In this document: piece by piece, positions 27,344 through 36,249 of the stretch
Layout of the letters: the number at the start of each line of letters is the position of its first letter
How positions within the stretch are numbered: position 1 is the first letter of the stretch
Assembly (NCBI RefSeq): GCF_000614125.1
Contig: NZ_BAKJ01000017.1
Coordinates: 1 to 64,000 of the forward strand
DNA length: 64,000 nucleotides
Direction of reading: 5' to 3'
From: Bacteroides rodentium JCM 16496
GTDB lineage: Bacteria; Bacteroidota; Bacteroidia; Bacteroidales; Bacteroidaceae
The notes under the pieces: model-generated
The model's input: only the letters and a program-made list of their open reading frames with translations
Told to the model about the DNA's origin: nothing
Database searches by the model: none
Program-made: the position numbers and the translations under genes

Positions 27344-27389
27344 AAAAAAACGGATTACCGTGGACAACATCATCCGCGATAATCCGTTT
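27344..27389. terminator. Terminator after the C11 peptidase gene
   Basis: AAACGGATTACCG (27347-27359 region) faces CGCGATAATCCGTTT (27375-27389). On the minus strand it follows the C11 peptidase stop at 27415 and ends in a T-run. Confidence 0.65.
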
Positions 27390-27414
27390 CGTATATAAGT
27401 TTCCAGCCAGCTTC

Positions 27415-28620
27415 TTACCAGCCAATCCGAGAAAGGCCGGCAGCAGAATACCACGCCATTGAGCGATATGCCTTTGCAGCCCCTGGACTCTCTTCGAGAG
27501 AAGGAATATAGTGTGTGACGCCATGAGAACGTTCCATCGAAAACATGCCGTCCACTGCCGAATAAATCATAGGAGTAGTAGCCCAATAGCCCAAAGCAGC
27601 ACGGAAAGCCTGCTTCCAATCATTCAGTACGGATGTATCTTCCACAAGTGCCTCCATCATTTCCACAAAATCGAAGTAACCCACATACAAGGAAGAATAG
27701 TAACTCCGACGACGATCACAATCAAAGACTTGCCTACGGAGCGTTCCCCCATCCGTCGTCACTCCCGCCAAGGCAGTGCGGGTGGCAGAAGCCAAGTTCT
27801 CCAACTCCGATGATTTCAGCACACAAACAGCTGTTCCTCCGGTCCAATTAGAGTTACTGATACCATTGCCCTTGTCATACTTATCTTGATATACAGCAAA
27901 ATATTCGGAAGCAATCTTAGTCGCCGCACCTTCCTGGAACATATAAGGCATAATCTTGTCGTAAGGAGCACCGGGGCCCGGATTCTCAGCCGGAGAACCA
28001 ATGTAGTAATCCGTATATTGCCTTAACGCATAAGCCACCTCCACAGACTGCATGAAGCAGGCATCAAACATAATAAAATCAAAATGAGGAGCTGTTTCCA
28101 ATACAGATACCAAACCATCTATATTCATATAATGAGTACCGTTGCCGGTATCCTGACCTATCCAACGGGTAGAAGGCAACGGATTAGGTATCCATCCGTC
28201 ACCGTGCGACCAATAGACCAAGCCATAGCTTCCCGCCTGATATCGGGTACTTTTAAACACATCGGCAAATACTTCCTGCGTTTCAGTAACCCCGACGGAA
28301 TTACGGTCTTCATACTCCTTGACAACCTTCTCTATAACATCGTTCCCTTTCTTTTCCAATTCTATCAGACGGGGGGATGAACCGGTATCCACATAAACCA
28401 ACAGATGCATGCCCAAAGTATTCATCTGCGCCCATCCTTCCTTCATTTCATTCAAATCCCCAGAAGCGAAGTTGGACAAACTATTATCTGCCGCCATATA
28501 AACCAATACCGTACGCCTGTCCTCAACCGGAGGCTCCGGAATAGGCTCATCACCACCCTTACAAGCAGTCAGTACGATAGGAAGGAAAAAAGAAAGAATC
28601 AAATATAACTTTGTTCTCAT
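27415..28620 (-). CDS. Clostripain-related (C11) cysteine peptidase lipoprotein
   Basis: About 401 residues with a lipobox LTAC (Cys20), so probably anchored in the envelope or at the cell surface. The C11 catalytic dyad is visible: His139 in YWSHGDGW and Cys188 in FDACFMQSVE. The catalytic region follows RRTVLVYMAADNSLSNF. The family cuts after basic residues and several Bacteroides members activate surface or secreted proteins. The start ATG at 28620 is used; two more codons upstream begin with TTG. Related lipoproteins commonly occur in gut Bacteroides. Confidence 0.85.
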   Translation of the reverse strand: MRTKLYLILSFFLPIVLTACKGGDEPIPEPPVEDRRTVLVYMAADNSLSNFASGDLNEMKEGWAQMNTLGMHLLVYVDTGSSPRLIELEKKGNDVIEKVVKEYEDRNSVGVTETQEVFADVFKSTRYQAGSYGLVYWSHGDGWIPNPLPSTRWIGQDTGNGTHYMNIDGLVSVLETAPHFDFIMFDACFMQSVEVAYALRQYTDYYIGSPAENPGPGAPYDKIMPYMFQEGAATKIASEYFAVYQDKYDKGNGISNSNWTGGTAVCVLKSSELENLASATRTALAGVTTDGGTLRRQVFDCDRRRSYYSSLYVGYFDFVEMMEALVEDTSVLNDWKQAFRAALGYWATTPMIYSAVDGMFSMERSHGVTHYIPSLEESPGAAKAYRSMAWYSAAGLSRIGW

Positions 28621-28665
28621 AATCAAAATAATAATTTAAAAAAGAGTTGGACACTCACGACATTC

Positions 28666-29064
28666 CTATTCCTGAGGTTTCGTAAACATAAAGATATCCG
28701 GCTTCACCACCTGCAAAACCATATTCTTACTCTTCTTATACTTGCCTTTTACCTTTACAGCCTCTTTTTCCAACTTTTTCTTGTTTTCAGAGAAATAAAT
28801 CATGCAAGTATAGTCCGGCTTCTTCAGATTGTACTCCAGATAGTTCTTGAGCTGGTAGGTGTATAAATCACGCTTGGGCAAGAATCCATTCTTATCCAGC
28901 TCCACGCTGTCCAGCACCTGGATGTCTGTATAATATACGATGGAGTCATTGAAAGAAGCCGCCACACCAAAAGCATATACAGCCTTTTCCTTATTTTTCA
29001 TTGTAAAAGCCGAGCACAACGCAAAAACCAAAGCTACGGCACAAAGTACACGAACGTATTTCAT
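28666..29064 (-). CDS. Exported protein of unknown function
   Basis: A 132-residue protein with a signal peptide (about 1-20). YAFGVAASFNDSIVYYTDIQ, YTYQLKNYLEYNL, YTCMIYFSENKKKLEKEAVK and a Lys-rich end (KVKGKYKKSKNMVLQVVKPD) are its main features. The mature part is small and basic and resembles no family I can name. It has its own promoter (29103-29110) directly after the rpoD terminator. A hairpin of the TTATGAGTTATAA family sits in its leader. The C11 peptidase gene follows after 45 bp and may be co-transcribed. Confidence 0.65.
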   Translation of the reverse strand: MKYVRVLCAVALVFALCSAFTMKNKEKAVYAFGVAASFNDSIVYYTDIQVLDSVELDKNGFLPKRDLYTYQLKNYLEYNLKKPDYTCMIYFSENKKKLEKEAVKVKGKYKKSKNMVLQVVKPDIFMFTKPQE

Positions 29065-29102
29065 TGAGTTATGAGTTATAAGTTATGAATTATCAATGGG
29101 GG

Positions 29103-29110
29103 CAAAGATA
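29103..29110 (-). promoter_or_regulatory. Bacteroides-type -7 element
   Basis: CAAAGATA (TATCTTTG on the minus strand) about 40 bp before the start of the exported protein gene. Confidence 0.55.
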
Positions 29111-29111
29111 T

Positions 29112-29148
29112 AAAAAAACCGCACGCCTACTAAAGACGTACGGTTTTT
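29112..29148. terminator. rpoD terminator
   Basis: AAAAAACCGCACG faces CGTACGGTTTTT with the loop CCTACTAAAGA. It is 37 bp beyond the rpoD stop and carries a T-run on the minus strand. Confidence 0.8.
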
Positions 29149-29184
29149 AATTCCTTCTATTTGTCGGAAACTGATATTTCTTAT

Positions 29185-30044
29185 TTATCCCAAATAAGAT
29201 TTGAGCAATTTGCTACGATTACTTTGTCTTAATCTTCTGATTGCTTTTTCCTTAATCTGACGCACACGCTCACGGGTCAAGCCGAATTTGTCGCCGATTT
29301 CCTCTAATGTCATTTCCTGTTGTCCGATACCGAAAAACATCTGTATGATTTCTTTTTCCCTATCGGTTAACGTAGAAAGAGCTCTATCAATTTCCCTCGC
29401 AAGAGACTCGTTCACCAAAGAGCGGTCGGCCATAGGGGAGTCGTCGTTGACCAGTACATCGAGCAAGCTGTTGTCCTCTCCTTCTACGAAAGGTGCGTCC
29501 ACCGAAATGTGACGACCGGACACCTTCAGCGTATCAGAGATTTTGTCAACAGGGATTTCCAGTTCATCGGCAAGCTCTTCGGGAGACGGACGACGTTCGT
29601 TTTCCTGCTCGAACTTGGAGAAGGCCTTGCTGATTTTATTCAGCGAGCCTACCTGGTTCAACGGAAGACGTACAATACGCGACTGCTCTGCCAAAGCCTG
29701 CAGAATGGACTGACGTATCCACCATACTGCATAACTGATGAACTTGAAACCACGTGTTTCATCGAACTTTTCGGCAGCTTGATCAGTCCTAAATTACCCT
29801 CGTTAATCAAGTCGGGCAAACTCAAACCTTGGTTCTGGTACTGCTTGGCCACAGATACAACGAAACGCAGATTGGCACGTGTCAATTTCTCCAGTGCAAC
29901 ACGGTCACCCTTGCGGATGCGCTGAGCGAGCTCCACTTCCTCTTCAACAGTAATGAGGTCTTCGCGACCGATTTCCTGCAAATACTTGTCAAGAGAAGCG
30001 CTCTCTCTGTTAGTGATACTTTTTGTAATTTTAAGTTGTCTCAT
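29185..30044 (-). CDS. rpoD: Primary sigma factor RpoD (one apparent frameshift)
   Basis: 286 residues when repaired near 29778 (GG read as G on the coding strand, [18 protein letters not shown]). It contains regions 1.2 ([15 protein letters not shown]), 2 ([40 protein letters not shown]), 3 and 4 (TREREVRQIKEK-like, [20 protein letters not shown]). The short form, lacking the long region 1.1 of Proteobacteria, is typical of Bacteroides. Because the gene is essential, the break is almost certainly a sequence error. A CAAAGGTA promoter lies at 30068-30075. Confidence 0.95.
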
Positions 30045-30067
30045 TCTTATAATACAGATTTGGGTTG

Positions 30068-30075
30068 CAAAGGTA
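30068..30075 (-). promoter_or_regulatory. rpoD -7 promoter element
   Basis: CAAAGGTA (TACCTTTG on the minus strand), 24 bp before the rpoD start codon. A weak CAAT lies near the -33 position. Confidence 0.6.
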
Positions 30076-30145
30076 CGACAAATTATTTTGTTACAATAAT
30101 TTTATCCCAACTTTTTCACCTTATTTATATCTTGTCCTATATAAC

Positions 30146-30186
30146 AAAAAGGATGCCGGTATGTATTGTACCGACATCCCCTTTTT
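30146..30186. terminator. Terminator after degP
   Basis: AAAAAGGATGCCGGTA pairs with TACCGACATCCCCTTTTT around a short TGTATTG loop. It lies 173 bp beyond the degP stop on the minus strand, before the rpoD promoter. Confidence 0.85.
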
Positions 30187-30218
30187 CGCTATTGTTAGCT
30201 AATATTACAACCCTTTTT

Positions 30219-30354
30219 ATTTACGATTTGACGATGCACAATGTACGATTGAATTTACCACCCTATTATTATTGCATCCAATACCTATTATCTTCTTTAC
30301 TCCCTCTCCGACTTCAATCGTAAATTGTACATTGTAAATCGTCAAATCGTAAAT
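30219..30354. repeat. Imperfect inverted repeat (TTTACGATTTGACGAT family) after degP
   Basis: ATTTACGATTTGACGATGCA at 30219-30238, with its continuation to 30253, faces 30313-30354, which ends GTCAAATCGTAAAT. The same word family recurs after recN and coaBC (60241-60277 and 61940-61974). It occupies nearly all of the spacer between the terminator and the degP stop. Confidence 0.6.
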
Positions 30355-30358
30355 ATCC

Positions 30359-31888
30359 TTATTCTTGAGTCAAATCAACGGCATACATTGCACGTTTTCC
30401 TGACGGGAACATACCGGTGATGAACAAACCTTGCTCAGGAGACTTTCTTGCCTCTTTCATCGCCTTTTCCAAATCGTCCACCGTCTTCATCGGCACTCCA
30501 TTGGCTTTCAGAATGATGAAGCCCTTGCGGATACCTGCATCGGCCATCTTGCCACTGGTAACCCCGGTAACTTCCAGACCGTAACCCAGGTTCAACTGCT
30601 TCTTCAGCTCGGAAGATACGGGCTTAAAGGCTGCACCCAGGATTTCCATTCCGGCATCCTTCACTACCTTCGTAGTGCCTTGCTCATTCTTCAGCGTGAT
30701 TTCGAATTCCTTTTCCTTCTTGTCACGAACTACCGTTACCTTCACTTTGTCGCCCGGACGGTGTTTTGCCAGCATTTCCTGCAAATCCGAGAATTTGTGA
30801 AGCTTCTTACCGTTCAATGCTATGATTACATCGTTTTCCTTCAAGACGCCGGCAGCGGAACCACCTTCAACAACTTCGGCCACATAGATACCCTCTTTCA
30901 CGCCAAGTTCGTCGGCCTTCTTCTTCAGCTCTTCGGTCCAGCGTTCGTCCATCTGCAGGTCTGTGCTCAAATCACTGCCCTTGATGCCAAGGAGCGCGCG
31001 TTGCACGGTACCAAACTGTTTCAAGTCGGCTACCACCTTTGTCATAATGCTGGTAGGGATGGCAAAACCATAGCCGGAATAAGCGCCCGTGGGTGAGTAA
31101 AGCATAGCATTGATACCAACCAGCTCGCCTTTGGCATTCACCAACGCACCACCACTATTACCTTGGTTGATGGCAGCATCCGTCTGAATGAAAGACTGGA
31201 TGTTTGCAGCTTGTCCGTTGGAGGCAGAAGAGCCAATGGAGCGGGCTTTTGCACTGACGATACCGGCTGTTACGGTAGAGTTCAGGTTGAACGGATTACC
31301 TACCGCCAATACCCATTCTCCCACCTTCAACTGGTCGGAGTCACCAACCGGAATTGTCGGGAAGTCATCCCCTTCAATCTTAATCAATGCCAAGTCCGTA
31401 CTGGGGTCAGTACCGATGATGCGTCCTTTCAGCTCACGGTCGTCATTCAGTTTCACGGTGATTTCATCAGCACCTTCCACCACGTGATTGTTCGTCACAA
31501 TATATCCGTCTTTGGAGATGATGACACCCGAACCGAAACCTACACGCGGCTGGGTCTGTATCTGGCGCTGGCGTCCGCGCCCGTCTCCAAAGAAGAAGTC
31601 AAAAATATCCGGCTGTTCTTGCACCGTCTGAGTCTTGCTCAACTGAGTGGCACGTATATGCACTACAGCATGGAGCGAGCTCTCCGCTGCTTGTGTCAAA
31701 TCCACAGGCTGGGCATCCGTTGCATGGAAAGCTGCCGGCAGCAAATTATTCGGGTTCTGTTGGAACAACTCGCTGAATGCGGCAGGCTTTTCCTTATTCA
31801 GCATCTTATAAGTGGTCAATCCAGCCACTCCAGAGCTCAGGAGCACGATGGCCGCAACTCCAAGGATGTTTTTTGTTGTCTGTTTCAT
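30359..31888 (-). CDS. degP: HtrA/DegP-type periplasmic serine protease
   Basis: 509 residues from MKQTTKNILG. An N-terminal membrane or signal segment (about 7-26) precedes a trypsin-like domain with His135 (VTNNHVVEG), Asp165 (TDLALIKI) and Ser245 (QGNSGGALV), followed by two PDZ domains (about 305-395 and 420-505). It degrades and chaperones misfolded envelope proteins. A longer open frame begins 12 codons upstream, but MKQTTKN is the family-like start. It shares direction with rpoD downstream, from which it is separated by its own terminator. Confidence 0.95.
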   Translation of the reverse strand: MKQTTKNILGVAAIVLLSSGVAGLTTYKMLNKEKPAAFSELFQQNPNNLLPAAFHATDAQPVDLTQAAESSLHAVVHIRATQLSKTQTVQEQPDIFDFFFGDGRGRQRQIQTQPRVGFGSGVIISKDGYIVTNNHVVEGADEITVKLNDDRELKGRIIGTDPSTDLALIKIEGDDFPTIPVGDSDQLKVGEWVLAVGNPFNLNSTVTAGIVSAKARSIGSSASNGQAANIQSFIQTDAAINQGNSGGALVNAKGELVGINAMLYSPTGAYSGYGFAIPTSIMTKVVADLKQFGTVQRALLGIKGSDLSTDLQMDERWTEELKKKADELGVKEGIYVAEVVEGGSAAGVLKENDVIIALNGKKLHKFSDLQEMLAKHRPGDKVKVTVVRDKKEKEFEITLKNEQGTTKVVKDAGMEILGAAFKPVSSELKKQLNLGYGLEVTGVTSGKMADAGIRKGFIILKANGVPMKTVDDLEKAMKEARKSPEQGLFITGMFPSGKRAMYAVDLTQE

Positions 31889-32102
31889 ACTATTCTTCCT
31901 ATTCTTTAAATTGTTAATATTCAAGTTTCGTTTAACATTACGACGTTAAAATAACGACAAAAAACGTTCAGTTATTCCGCTTGTCACTCTTTTTTGTTCT
32001 CTTTTAACAGAGGATATTTAGGGCTTAACAGCGGTTAACGGCAAAGACTGACAAATTAGCATTTATGTACGATTGCCGACTGTTAACGAACTGACAGATA
32101 GT

Positions 32103-32210
32103 ACACTTTCACCACAGAGGACACAGAGGCGCACAGGGTTCTTTTTGAATCGACAATTCATAATTCAAAAAAAAACCTGTGCGCCTCTGTGTCCTCTGTG
32201 GTGAAAGTGT
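32103..32210. repeat. Near-perfect 37-bp inverted repeat (CACAGAGGACACAGAG family)
   Basis: ACACTTTCACCACAGAGGAC (32103-32122) and its continuation to 32140 are matched by 32174-32210, with a single one-base indel over 37-38 bp. The loop is A/T-rich. It fills the spacer upstream of degP and after the transglutaminase gene. A related copy is found at 34750-34842, and a fragment (CACAGAGGCACAAAGACACA) at 935. Confidence 0.85.
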
Positions 32211-32223
32211 AACGGGTACCGCC

Positions 32224-33558
32224 TTAATAATTCAAGTAATCAATGTCCATGTGGTAATCCCACTGCGGGAAATAGAGGTTACCTCCCTCCCACTCCACCT
32301 CGCCACGCTGGAAGTCGACGGTCTCGCTGCGGGGATACTGCTTTTCGGGCTGTAGCGGCATGCCGTAATCAGCGTTCACAATCATGCGCCAGGAGTCTAT
32401 ACCACCCAGGAAGAAGTATTCTTCGTCGGCATTGCGGGCAAAGGCAGGAATGCCGAATGACTGGTCGGCAGGCACCCACCCCACACCCTCAAAGTAGACT
32501 TCCGCCCAATCGTGCAGATTCCATGCACGGGGATGCATCATGAAGCCGCTCTGGAAATGTGCGGGAATGCCACTGATGCGGCAAAGCGTAATGAACAGCA
32601 GGCTGACTTGGCCACAGTCTCCGTGACGGTTGTCCAACACATATTCCGGAATATTCTCAATGGTGGAATATTCGCGTGCAGAGGCCCACGGGAAGTTGTC
32701 GTTCACCCAACGGAAGATACGTTTGGCTTTCAGGTAGGGGTTGGTTTCACCGGCTGTCAATTTGGCAGCAAGTTCGCGCAAACGCGGGGAAAAGACGATA
32801 TGCTTCTCACGCTCGGCAGTATATTCCTTATAAAGGGCGGTCGTCGTATCATAGGGCTGCACGTCTTCCGGCTTCAGATTATGCCATTCGCCGTTGGCGG
32901 TAAACTCAAAGGTTTCGGAGAATACGGTCGGCTCGCCTTCGACAGCACGTTTCTCCATGTACAATGTACTGTGACGGCACTCGGGCGATGAAAAGGTGTA
33001 TTGCGGTTCGCTGGCCGAAATGAACTTGACATCCTGCTGCCGGGCCTGGTCCTGACGGGGATAGGGCAACCAGCAACGGATGATTTTCCCGGCAGGCACG
33101 GCATTGGTATCCACGGTCAACGTGTAGGTGACGCGCATGCGCTTCGGCGCAACAATGGCCTTGCCCCCTTTCTTCACAGCAGAAATGATTTCGGGCAGGT
33201 TCTCCATATTCACCTTCTCGCTACCACTCGGCGAAGTGCCTTCCTTGGCTATCTTGATGTCATAGCAAGTGGAGTCCACACGAAACAGATTAGGTCCGGC
33301 ATTGCGGAAATAGCGTTTCTCTCCATCCAGCATCATGCACTCCAAAGCTTTGGAGTCTTCCCACTGGCGCATCTGCTCATCGGTCACGTCGGGAATATAC
33401 TTGCGGATATAGTCCTTCACCTGGGATTCCGTCATACAGAAATCCGTAAGCAGACGTTGGTGCAGGTCGTCCTCCCAATTATAGGGCTTGCTCTCGGGCT
33501 TCGTGCTGCATGCAGAAGCCATCACAAACAGAGCGACGGTATACAATAGCTTTCTCAT
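32224..33558 (-). CDS. Transglutaminase-like lipoprotein
   Basis: A 444-residue protein with a lipobox near residue 17 (MASAC). The transglutaminase-like triad is Cys315 (HGDCGQVSL), His349 (NLHDWAEVY) and Asp365 (VPADQS). The N-terminal 130 residues are an uncharacterised region (QVKDYIRKYIPDVTDEQMRQ). Enzymes of this fold in Bacteroidetes are usually peptidases or ligases and not true transglutaminases. It is the last gene of the murein-peptide operon: it overlaps the epimerase gene by 4 bp (ATGA). It is probably exposed to the periplasm. Confidence 0.85.
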   Translation of the reverse strand: MRKLLYTVALFVMASACSTKPESKPYNWEDDLHQRLLTDFCMTESQVKDYIRKYIPDVTDEQMRQWEDSKALECMMLDGEKRYFRNAGPNLFRVDSTCYDIKIAKEGTSPSGSEKVNMENLPEIISAVKKGGKAIVAPKRMRVTYTLTVDTNAVPAGKIIRCWLPYPRQDQARQQDVKFISASEPQYTFSSPECRHSTLYMEKRAVEGEPTVFSETFEFTANGEWHNLKPEDVQPYDTTTALYKEYTAEREKHIVFSPRLRELAAKLTAGETNPYLKAKRIFRWVNDNFPWASAREYSTIENIPEYVLDNRHGDCGQVSLLFITLCRISGIPAHFQSGFMMHPRAWNLHDWAEVYFEGVGWVPADQSFGIPAFARNADEEYFFLGGIDSWRMIVNADYGMPLQPEKQYPRSETVDFQRGEVEWEGGNLYFPQWDYHMDIDYLNY

Positions 33559-34727
33559 AACTTCACCACTCCAATACCCGGCAAATCGGGCAACGTTATC
33601 TTACCTTTCACAACCTCCATACCCTTGAAACGGTCGTTCGCAATCAACAGACTGCCGTCCAAGTCGGCAAAGTCCACTGCCGGAGAGAATTGGGAGGCAG
33701 CGGTAATGGCACAAGAGGTCTCGGTCATACAGCCTACCATCACTTTCATGCCCAATGCACGTGCCAAAGTCACCATCTTCCAGGCTTCGCGCATGCCGGT
33801 ACACTTCATCAGCTTGATGTTGATGCCCGTGAAGGCGCCCTTCAATCCTGCCACATCCTTCAGACGCTGGATGGACTCATCGGCAAATACGGGCAACGGG
33901 CTTTGCTGGGTGACCCATGCAATATCGTCCAGTTGTTCCTTGGGCATCGGTTGCTCTATCATGACAATTCCTTTTTCGTGCAGCCAGTGTATCATATCGA
34001 GCGCATGATGTTTGTCCTTCCAGCCCTGGTTGGCATCAATGGCAATCGGAAGGTCCGTCACCGAACGGATGGTCTCTATCATTTCCTTGTCGTTCTCCCG
34101 CCCCAGCTTCACTTTAAGGATATTAAACCGGTCGGCACACTCTTTCGTCTTTTCACGCACCACGTCGACCGTATCAATGCCGATGGTGAAAGTTGTAGAG
34201 GGAGCCTTCTCCTTGTCCAACCCCCATATCTTATACCAGGGGGCTTGCAACAGTTTGCCCACAAGGTCGTGCAAGGCGATGTCCACAGCAGTTTTGGCAG
34301 CGGAATCCCCTGCCGAGAGGCTGTCTATATAAGCCAGTATGTCTTCCAGCTGAAAGGGGTCTGAGAATCGACCGATGACATCCTGCACCTTCTTCAGAAA
34401 AGCCAGCACACTGTCCATCGTGCCCAGTTCGTGTTGCAGGTACGGGGGCATGGAGGCTTCACCATAACCGATAATGCCATCATATTCTATCTCGACCTGA
34501 ACGTCGGGAGTGGTAGTACGCGAGTAGGTGGCCACTGTAAAGACATGGCGCAATTTCAGTTCATAGGGGAAGAAACGCAGTTTCATCTTGGGAGTTACAC
34601 CTGTCCTGCTGTTCACGTTGAACAAGGAAGGAGCGTCATTTCCTCCGGCAAATACATGATTGATTGCCATGCCTGAGCCGAGTGCGGCAAAGGTGGCGGT
34701 TTTCAGGAAATCTCTTCTGTTTGACAT
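33555..34727 (-). CDS. Dipeptide (L-Ala-D/L-Glu) epimerase, Tat-exported
   Basis: 390 residues from MSNRRDFLKTATFAALGSG, a twin-arginine signal (NRRDFLK). The enolase-superfamily fold follows: the KVKLGR lysine pair, the metal ligands in IDANQGW and EQPMP, then ADESI and the lysine in INIKLMKC. Dipeptide epimerases of this kind convert L-Ala-D-Glu from peptidoglycan to L-Ala-L-Glu. The Tat signal indicates that the reaction takes place outside the cytoplasm. It lies between the NlpC/P60 gene upstream and the transglutaminase gene downstream, matching a murein-recycling operon. An open frame extends 13 codons upstream; MSNRRDF is the sensible start. Confidence 0.88.
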   Translation of the reverse strand: MSNRRDFLKTATFAALGSGMAINHVFAGGNDAPSLFNVNSRTGVTPKMKLRFFPYELKLRHVFTVATYSRTTTPDVQVEIEYDGIIGYGEASMPPYLQHELGTMDSVLAFLKKVQDVIGRFSDPFQLEDILAYIDSLSAGDSAAKTAVDIALHDLVGKLLQAPWYKIWGLDKEKAPSTTFTIGIDTVDVVREKTKECADRFNILKVKLGRENDKEMIETIRSVTDLPIAIDANQGWKDKHHALDMIHWLHEKGIVMIEQPMPKEQLDDIAWVTQQSPLPVFADESIQRLKDVAGLKGAFTGINIKLMKCTGMREAWKMVTLARALGMKVMVGCMTETSCAITAASQFSPAVDFADLDGSLLIANDRFKGMEVVKGKITLPDLPGIGVVKL

Positions 34728-34749
34728 ATATGTAGATATTGGGAGGAGA

Positions 34750-34842
34750 TTCACCACAGAGGACACAGAGGCGCACAGAGCTCTTTCTTTTTTGTCACAG
34801 ATATTATAAAACTCTGTGCTACTTTGTGTCCTCTGTGGTGAA
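34750..34842. repeat. Inverted repeat of the CACAGAGGACACAGAG family
   Basis: TTCACCACAGAGGACACAGA (34750-34769, continuing to 34780) faces 34812-34842, which reads CTCTGTG...TTTGTGTCCTCTGTGG. The arms match at most positions. The element fills the spacer between the NlpC/P60 and epimerase genes and resembles the copy at 32103-32210. Confidence 0.75.
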
Positions 34843-34848
34843 CCTCAA

Positions 34849-36054
34849 TTAAAATTTATAATATAAGTTCGTTTCTGTCGTATTGAGCGACGCCTCCTTA
34901 TTTATATAAGGTAACACGCGCGTAGCAAACAACAGTCTACCGAGGTTGTATTCATCGAACAGCTCGTCATCGGGGCTGAAACTGCTGACGTGCACATCGC
35001 CTTGCGAATGGATGAAACGCTTGTTGCCGATATACATGCCGACATGTACCACACGCTCCTTGCGTTCCGGCGTCGCCTTGCGCCCGAAGAAAATCAAATC
35101 GCCCGGCTGGAGGTTACTGAAATCAGGAGCGATATCGATATGCTCGCCCACGTATGCCTGCTGGGAAGCATCCCGCGGAATGATGATGTCATGCATGAAA
35201 AGAACGGTGCGCATGAAGCCGCTACAATCCACCCCTTTGGAGGAAGTGCCAGCCCAAAGGTAAGGGATACCCATCATGCTATGCGCCGTGGCTATAATGC
35301 TGGCGGCATCCTGCTTCAAGGCGGCCCGCCATTTCTTCTCGGGCATGGAGATGGATTTGGAGATATATCCCTGGCGACCGTCGGGATAAGCCACCTTATA
35401 AAAGGCACCTTTTGTCCCCTCCCACTTCAGACGGTTTCCGGCAGCAACATCAGAGACGGTCTGTGATGCCTGGCTGGGCTGTGAGTAGACAAAGCCGTAA
35501 TGCGAAGTCACCACTATTTTCTCTGCATTGTTCCAAGCGGCCAGCTCTTCCCGCGTGACGGGATGTATGCCCACGCGGTGTACCCATGCTATGTAGTTGT
35601 CCGGTGTCTGGATACGGTACCAGCCGTCGCGCTGCAACACCCGCACCGGCATACCCATCAAGCCTTGCGTCATCATTTCTGAAGAGAAATCCGGGTCCAC
35701 CCGAAGATTGCACACAGACACATTGACAATGCCATATGCCTTGCCTTCAAGTCCGGCCTCATCCGGAAGCACCTGCAGACAGTCCATCACCGCATATCCT
35801 TTCTTTGCCAAACCATCCAGCAAAGCCGTCTTTGCCTCTGCCGAAGTGGTGACACCACGCAACATCACATTCTTTCCGGAGAAAGAGTAATCCACATCGA
35901 ACAGAGCCACGCGCTTGTCCGGCGCAAACTTTTGTTTCAAACTGTCAGAGAGTTGCGCCACTTCTGCAGGGATTGTGCAGTCACCCACTTCCGAAGCGAC
36001 AGCAAAAAGCGGAATTAACAGAAATAAAGAAAAAAGAGAGGAGAACTTTTTCAT
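34849..36054 (-). CDS. NlpC/P60 peptidase with SH3-like domains
   Basis: A 401-residue protein with a signal peptide (about 1-20). Two bacterial SH3-like regions (about 105-165 and 178-235, VSVCNLRVDP, GWYRIQTPDNYIAWVHR) precede the NlpC/P60 domain with Cys277 (GVDCSGFM), His337 (VVHVGMYIG) and His349 (RFIHSQG). It resembles gamma-D-glutamyl-L-diamino-acid endopeptidases that split murein stem peptides, releasing L-Ala-D-Glu. The product is the natural substrate of the epimerase encoded next, which supports the operon assignment. Confidence 0.9.
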   Translation of the reverse strand: MKKFSSLFSLFLLIPLFAVASEVGDCTIPAEVAQLSDSLKQKFAPDKRVALFDVDYSFSGKNVMLRGVTTSAEAKTALLDGLAKKGYAVMDCLQVLPDEAGLEGKAYGIVNVSVCNLRVDPDFSSEMMTQGLMGMPVRVLQRDGWYRIQTPDNYIAWVHRVGIHPVTREELAAWNNAEKIVVTSHYGFVYSQPSQASQTVSDVAAGNRLKWEGTKGAFYKVAYPDGRQGYISKSISMPEKKWRAALKQDAASIIATAHSMMGIPYLWAGTSSKGVDCSGFMRTVLFMHDIIIPRDASQQAYVGEHIDIAPDFSNLQPGDLIFFGRKATPERKERVVHVGMYIGNKRFIHSQGDVHVSSFSPDDELFDEYNLGRLLFATRVLPYINKEASLNTTETNLYYKF

Positions 36055-36142
36055 TGGTCAAAAGGATTTGGGGGTTATTACTAATAGCAAAGCTACGAAT
36101 TTATTCCGAAATAGATACATGTTTTTAAGATAATTAAGGGTA

Positions 36143-36222
36143 AAGAATAAAGAATGAAGGATTCATCCGTACTGCATCCGCACACTGCACAACAAATTCT
36201 TCATCCTTCATTCTTCATTCTT
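36143..36222. repeat. Inverted repeat (AAGAATGAAGGAT family) before rnpB
   Basis: AAGAATAAAGAATGAAGGAT (36143-36162) faces ATCCTTCATTCTTCATTCTT (36203-36222), 20 bp with one mismatch. The 3' arm ends 14 bp before the rnpB -7 element. The same words occur after pstS (44374-44407) and inside rnpB. Confidence 0.7.
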
Positions 36223-36235
36223 CATTAATATTCCG

Positions 36236-36243
36236 TATCTTTG
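36236..36243 (+). promoter_or_regulatory. rnpB -7 promoter element
   Basis: TATCTTTG matches TAnnTTTG and lies 7 bp before the predicted 5' end of RNase P RNA. Confidence 0.7.
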
Positions 36244-36249
36244 TACCCC

